A stretch of DNA of 8,203 nt from Anaerolineales bacterium UBA6668. GTDB lineage: Bacteria; Chloroflexota; Anaerolineae; Anaerolineales; UBA6668. A model generated the notes under the pieces. That model saw nothing but the letters and a program-made list of their open reading frames with translations, was not told the origin of the DNA and made no database searches. Below are positions 6,064 through 8,203 of this stretch, piece by piece (the first letter of the stretch is position 1; each line of letters begins with the position of its first letter). Location of the stretch: NCBI GenBank assembly GCA_002455215.1, contig DKKK01000201.1:1-8203 (forward strand). Direction: 5' to 3'. A program made the position numbers and the translations under genes.

Positions 6064-7038
6064 CGGAAAGATACGTGCGCGTAAGCTCTGCCACTGGCTG
6101 GCTGGTAAATGTGCGCCAATCACTTGCACCACTTCGCTGGCGCACTGTACCGCAAAGGCTAGGCTTTGCTCAAATGAAAGTTCATGGATTAACCCCCACA
6201 GAATCACTCCCAATAGCGCGTCCCCGGCTCCGGTTGTGTCTACCACTTCCACAGTAGGGATGGGTAATTGCCAGTGTTGGAAGCCAGCAAAGGCGGTGAG
6301 TGGCTGTTTGCCCTGAGTGAGAACCACCCGCTCAGCAAGGCTGTGCCAAGTGGTGGGGTCGTGCGGCGACAGGTGCGGCAAATCCAGCACGGTTGCCAAG
6401 TTGGGGACACAATGCGCCCCCAACACCAATAAATCCACCTTATGTGCCAGCGCTTGCCGTACCCATTTGGCATTGCGTTGAAGCGCATCTACATCGCCTA
6501 CGTCAAAGGCAAGTTTTGCCCCGGCTTGCTGGGCGGTGCGCCAAATTCGCAGGAAGCAGTCGGCAAAGGCGGGACTGGTGAACTCGTAACTGCTGGTGGT
6601 GAGCCAATCATCGGGTCGCCAATCCAGTTTTGGGGGGATCAGTGCTTGGTCGGTTTGCGGCCACAACAGCCAGAATTGCCGCTCGTGGTTGGGATTCTCA
6701 AAGGCAATGCAAGCCGGTTGGGCGATGCAAGGCAGGGCACTACCTACGATACCGGCTTGTGCTAGGCGGGTACGCACTTTCTCGCCCCAACCGTCGGGCG
6801 CAATCGGTCCTATCAAGCTTACATTGCCACCCAAACCCGCAAAAGCCAGCGCAGTGTTGCTAGGAGACGCGCCTAAATCTTCGAGCGCAATTTTGGGCGC
6901 AATTTTTCCCAACAGGTAAGGCAAATCTTCGACCCGCCCCATGATATTGCGCTCATTGCCAACAGGCAAATACTTTGCCAGTGCGTCTTGCACAAATACA
7001 TCCCACAGCATATTTGAAAGGACAACTAGATTTGACAT
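6061..7038 (-). CDS. PfkB-family carbohydrate/nucleoside kinase
   Basis: The 325-residue product is a ribokinase-fold (PfkB) kinase, a cytoplasmic family that transfers the ATP gamma-phosphate to a hydroxymethyl group of sugars, nucleosides or related compounds. The C-terminal signature DTTGAGDALLGVIL is at 267-280, with Asp273 as catalytic base and the GAG turn forming the anion hole. The N-terminal substrate region GASPSNTALAFAGLGG is at 56-71. VLTQG at 239-243 is the usual strand-loop before the ATP site. The length is typical. The substrate cannot be assigned: the first glycine motif is degenerate (GASPSN) and the lid residues are not diagnostic. The ATG at 7038 follows a leader of at least 120 nt containing copy 2 of the structured element. 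The gene precedes thrC by 256 bp in the same direction, but thrC appears to have its own promoter. Confidence 0.9.
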   Translation of the reverse strand: MSNLVVLSNMLWDVFVQDALAKYLPVGNERNIMGRVEDLPYLLGKIAPKIALEDLGASPSNTALAFAGLGGNVSLIGPIAPDGWGEKVRTRLAQAGIVGSALPCIAQPACIAFENPNHERQFWLLWPQTDQALIPPKLDWRPDDWLTTSSYEFTSPAFADCFLRIWRTAQQAGAKLAFDVGDVDALQRNAKWVRQALAHKVDLLVLGAHCVPNLATVLDLPHLSPHDPTTWHSLAERVVLTQGKQPLTAFAGFQHWQLPIPTVEVVDTTGAGDALLGVILWGLIHELSFEQSLAFAVQCASEVVQVIGAHLPASQWQSLRARIFP

Positions 7039-7080
7039 GACTTATCTTCGGCGCGGTTGCCTTTGGCACAGCTATCCTCT

Positions 7081-7164
7081 ACACGGGTGATATTCGGCAC
7101 ACCTGCCGAATATCGAGTTGTACTTTTTTGCTTAAGGGAAAAAGCATAATTTCCGTCCGTGTCA
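7081..7164 (-). promoter_or_regulatory. Candidate structured leader element, copy 2 (pfkB leader)
   Basis: This is the second copy of the thrC leader element. Closing helix: a perfect 6-bp pairing of 7157-7162 with 7081-7086. Hairpin A: 7139-7146 with 7121-7128 around a 10-nt loop reading CCCTTAAGCA on the minus strand. Its stem has a C-G pair changed to U-A relative to copy 1, and a G-C pair changed to G-U that pairs only in the minus-strand transcript. Hairpin B: a perfect 10-bp stem, 7105-7114 with 7089-7098, around a 6-nt loop. A 16-nt block (7130-7145) is identical to 5904-5919. The element ends 42 nt before the pfkB ATG. GCCGAAGAT (7044-7052, minus strand), just before the ATG, could pair with the 5' arm of hairpin B as an alternative fold. 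Confidence 0.6.
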
Positions 7165-7299
7165 AAGAGCAGTTGTAACCAAAGTTGATGATGAGATTGC
7201 TGAAAAACCTTCACAATTTTTACACAAGTTTTGGATAAGATTAAACCGTTGCGCATAAAGAGCGCAGTCAATTCAACCAAAAGGTAAGGTAACTATTTT

Positions 7300-7806
7300 A
7301 TGGAAAAGAAAAAACGTTTTAGTCTTACAAGTGTCAATTTTTGGGTAGATTTATTGATATTTGTATGGGTGTTATTCACTTTTGACCTCAATGGCACAGG
7401 TATTGCTTGGCATGAATGGCTGAGTATTGCCTTTTTTGCCGCTTTTGTCACGCACTTATTATTGCATTGGGATTGGATTTTACAAGTAACACGCCGTTTC
7501 TTTGCAAAATTACCCTTGGAATCTCGGATTAATTATATTCTAAACATTCTATTGTTTGTGGATATGGTGGTTATTATTTTCACCGGGCTGGTCATTTCGC
7601 ACGTGGCACTGCCAGCAATGGGGATTTCCACCTCGCATAACTTCGCATGGCGCAGTTGGCACGATGTCAGTGCAAATTTATTCATGTTTATTATGGCGCT
7701 ACACCTGGCACTACATCGCAAGTGGATCGTTAGCACCGCAGTGGGCTTGTGGCGGCGCACCTTCAAGCGTAGTCGTCCGGTTGTGCCTTCTCAGTCAGCG
7801 TCATAA
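7300..7806 (+). CDS. DUF4405-type, probable haem-b four-helix membrane protein
   Basis: The 168-residue product has four hydrophobic segments (about 15-30, 38-62, 77-103 and 120-145) and a basic C-terminal tail, matching the DUF4405/cytochrome b561-like group, which are thought to bind haem b in the membrane and pass electrons. Histidines placed as possible axial ligands are His38 (WHEWL), His52 and His56 (THLLLHW), His121 (SWHDVS) and His135 and His139 (LHLALH). The HDxS...LHxxLH pattern in the last helix is the most family-like part. The ATG at 7300 is preceded by AAGGTAAGG about 10 nt upstream, a fair ribosome-binding site. The gene is divergent from pfkB across a 261-bp spacer, which also holds a small TGCGC/GCGCA hairpin (7250-7266). 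A partner electron donor is not in view. The downstream two-helix gene may be its partner. Confidence 0.75.
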   Translation: MEKKKRFSLTSVNFWVDLLIFVWVLFTFDLNGTGIAWHEWLSIAFFAAFVTHLLLHWDWILQVTRRFFAKLPLESRINYILNILLFVDMVVIIFTGLVISHVALPAMGISTSHNFAWRSWHDVSANLFMFIMALHLALHRKWIVSTAVGLWRRTFKRSRPVVPSQSAS

Positions 7807-7899
7807 AATGTTATAGTCAATCTTTGTCACGTTTTTGAAAAGCTTAAAAAGCGCCTTTTCCCCGGATAAGGAAGCGTGTCAAGGATGGAGAGAATCATC

Positions 7900-8203
7900 A
7901 TGTTAGCAATTATTCGCAGAACAATCTATATCGTACTGGCTAGCGCTTTATTAAGTGTGTTTTTGTGGCTTTATTTAGGCAATCAATCGGATACTGGCTT
8001 TGGCAATAGTCAATTGCAACCCGGGATGGAAATGCCAGCAGGTGGTGAAAGGCGGGGCGGTGGTGAAGGGCGGGGCGGTAGGCACGAAGAAGGTGGCAGT
8101 TATGGCAAAATTGTTTTGCCAGTAGTGATTACGCTTGCAACCTTCGGCGTGTTTTATGCTGGCGATTTTGTGGTACACAGCCTACGCAAGCGCAAACCCG
8201 CCA
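7900..8203 (+). CDS. Small two-helix membrane protein with Gly/Arg/Glu-rich loop (3' end outside window)
   Basis: This frame starts at an ATG at 7900-7902 with a good ribosome-binding site, GGAG at 7887-7890, 9 nt upstream. It runs open to the window edge for 101 codons. The N-terminus (IIRRTIYIVLASALLSVFLWLYL, residues 4-26, mostly hydrophobic) looks like a signal anchor or first helix. A polar loop of about 40 residues rich in Gly, Arg and Glu follows (residues 41-69), and then a second helix at about 70-92 with a basic segment (HSLRKRK, 93-99). The loop would be extracytoplasmic under the positive-inside rule. I do not recognise the family. It lies 93 bp after the DUF4405-type gene in the same direction and may be functionally linked. 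The stop codon is not in the window. Confidence 0.65.
   Translation, partial: MLAIIRRTIYIVLASALLSVFLWLYLGNQSDTGFGNSQLQPGMEMPAGGERRGGGEGRGGRHEEGGSYGKIVLPVVITLATFGVFYAGDFVVHSLRKRKPA
8041..8076 (+). repeat. 18-bp tandem repeat, two units, in frame
   Basis: Two adjacent 18-bp units (8041-8058 and 8059-8076) differ at a single base and lie in frame. They encode GGERRG followed by GGEGRG in the polar loop of the terminal membrane protein, and a degenerate GRHEEG unit follows. Copy number could vary between strains by slippage without breaking the reading frame. Confidence 0.75.

Noticed and set aside
7036..7080. T-box-like core (ACCGCG preceded by GGCA) in the pfkB leader
   Set aside because: The match has an extra base relative to the T-box consensus, no specifier-loop stem of adequate length is present, and the thrC copy lacks it entirely.
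7026..7280. 84-codon minus-strand open frame across the pfkB leader
   Set aside because: It covers structured element copy 2 and overlaps the pfkB start. The single-base gap between the two element copies falls in a loop and would shift any shared reading frame, so the conservation is not protein-coding.
7847..7859. AAAAG-CGC-CTTTT hairpin after the DUF4405-type gene as a terminator
   Set aside because: The stem is only five mostly A-T pairs and is followed by CCCCGG, not by a T-tract.
1..8203. CRISPR arrays, tRNA or rRNA genes, insertion sequences
   Set aside because: No regularly spaced repeats, no tRNA-like cloverleaf or rRNA sequence recognised, and no transposase-like reading frame or terminal inverted repeats were seen.

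Overview
The window is an ordinary bacterial chromosomal segment of about 50% GC. It carries seven consecutive minus-strand genes (about 760-7038), flanked by short plus-strand genes at both ends. A Chloroflexota (Anaerolineae-like) source is my best guess. It rests on the style of the zinc-ribbon threonine synthase, a divergent short YchF-type GTPase, a DUF4405-type membrane protein, and the scarcity of clear Shine-Dalgarno sites. This is inference from family resemblance only; no marker gene settles it.

Layout. Positions 1-177 hold the possible tail of an upstream gene, a sigma-70-like promoter and a perfect 16-bp palindrome. They lead into a LysE-family exporter on the plus strand (178-792). 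Its 3' end overlaps the convergent 3' end of rsmG. Reading in the direction of transcription on the minus strand, the genes are: a PfkB-type sugar/nucleoside kinase (7038-6061), threonine synthase thrC (5804-4458), a DinB-like protein (4446-3985), a YchF/OLA1-type P-loop NTPase (3938-2841), an unrecognised six-helix membrane protein (2819-2109), peptidyl-tRNA hydrolase pth (2105-1533) and 16S rRNA methyltransferase rsmG (1536-760). From thrC to rsmG the genes are separated by at most 46 bp, and pth/rsmG overlap by 4 nt, so this looks like one operon. It joins threonine synthesis with translation housekeeping (ribosome-associated NTPase, peptidyl-tRNA recycling, rRNA methylation). On the plus strand beyond pfkB lie a haem-b-type DUF4405 membrane protein (7300-7806) and a small two-helix membrane protein cut by the window edge (7900 onward).

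The most notable signal is noncoding. The leaders of thrC (5852-5938) and pfkB (7081-7164) each contain a copy of the same element of about 85 nt, in the same orientation and at a similar distance from the start codon. The copies are about three quarters identical. They share a closing helix, a hairpin with a conserved 10-nt loop and a second hairpin whose stem has changed with base pairing kept. A partial third copy sits between the two genes (6013-6063). I do not recognise the element as a known riboswitch. It could be a structured cis-regulatory RNA or a dispersed palindromic repeat family.
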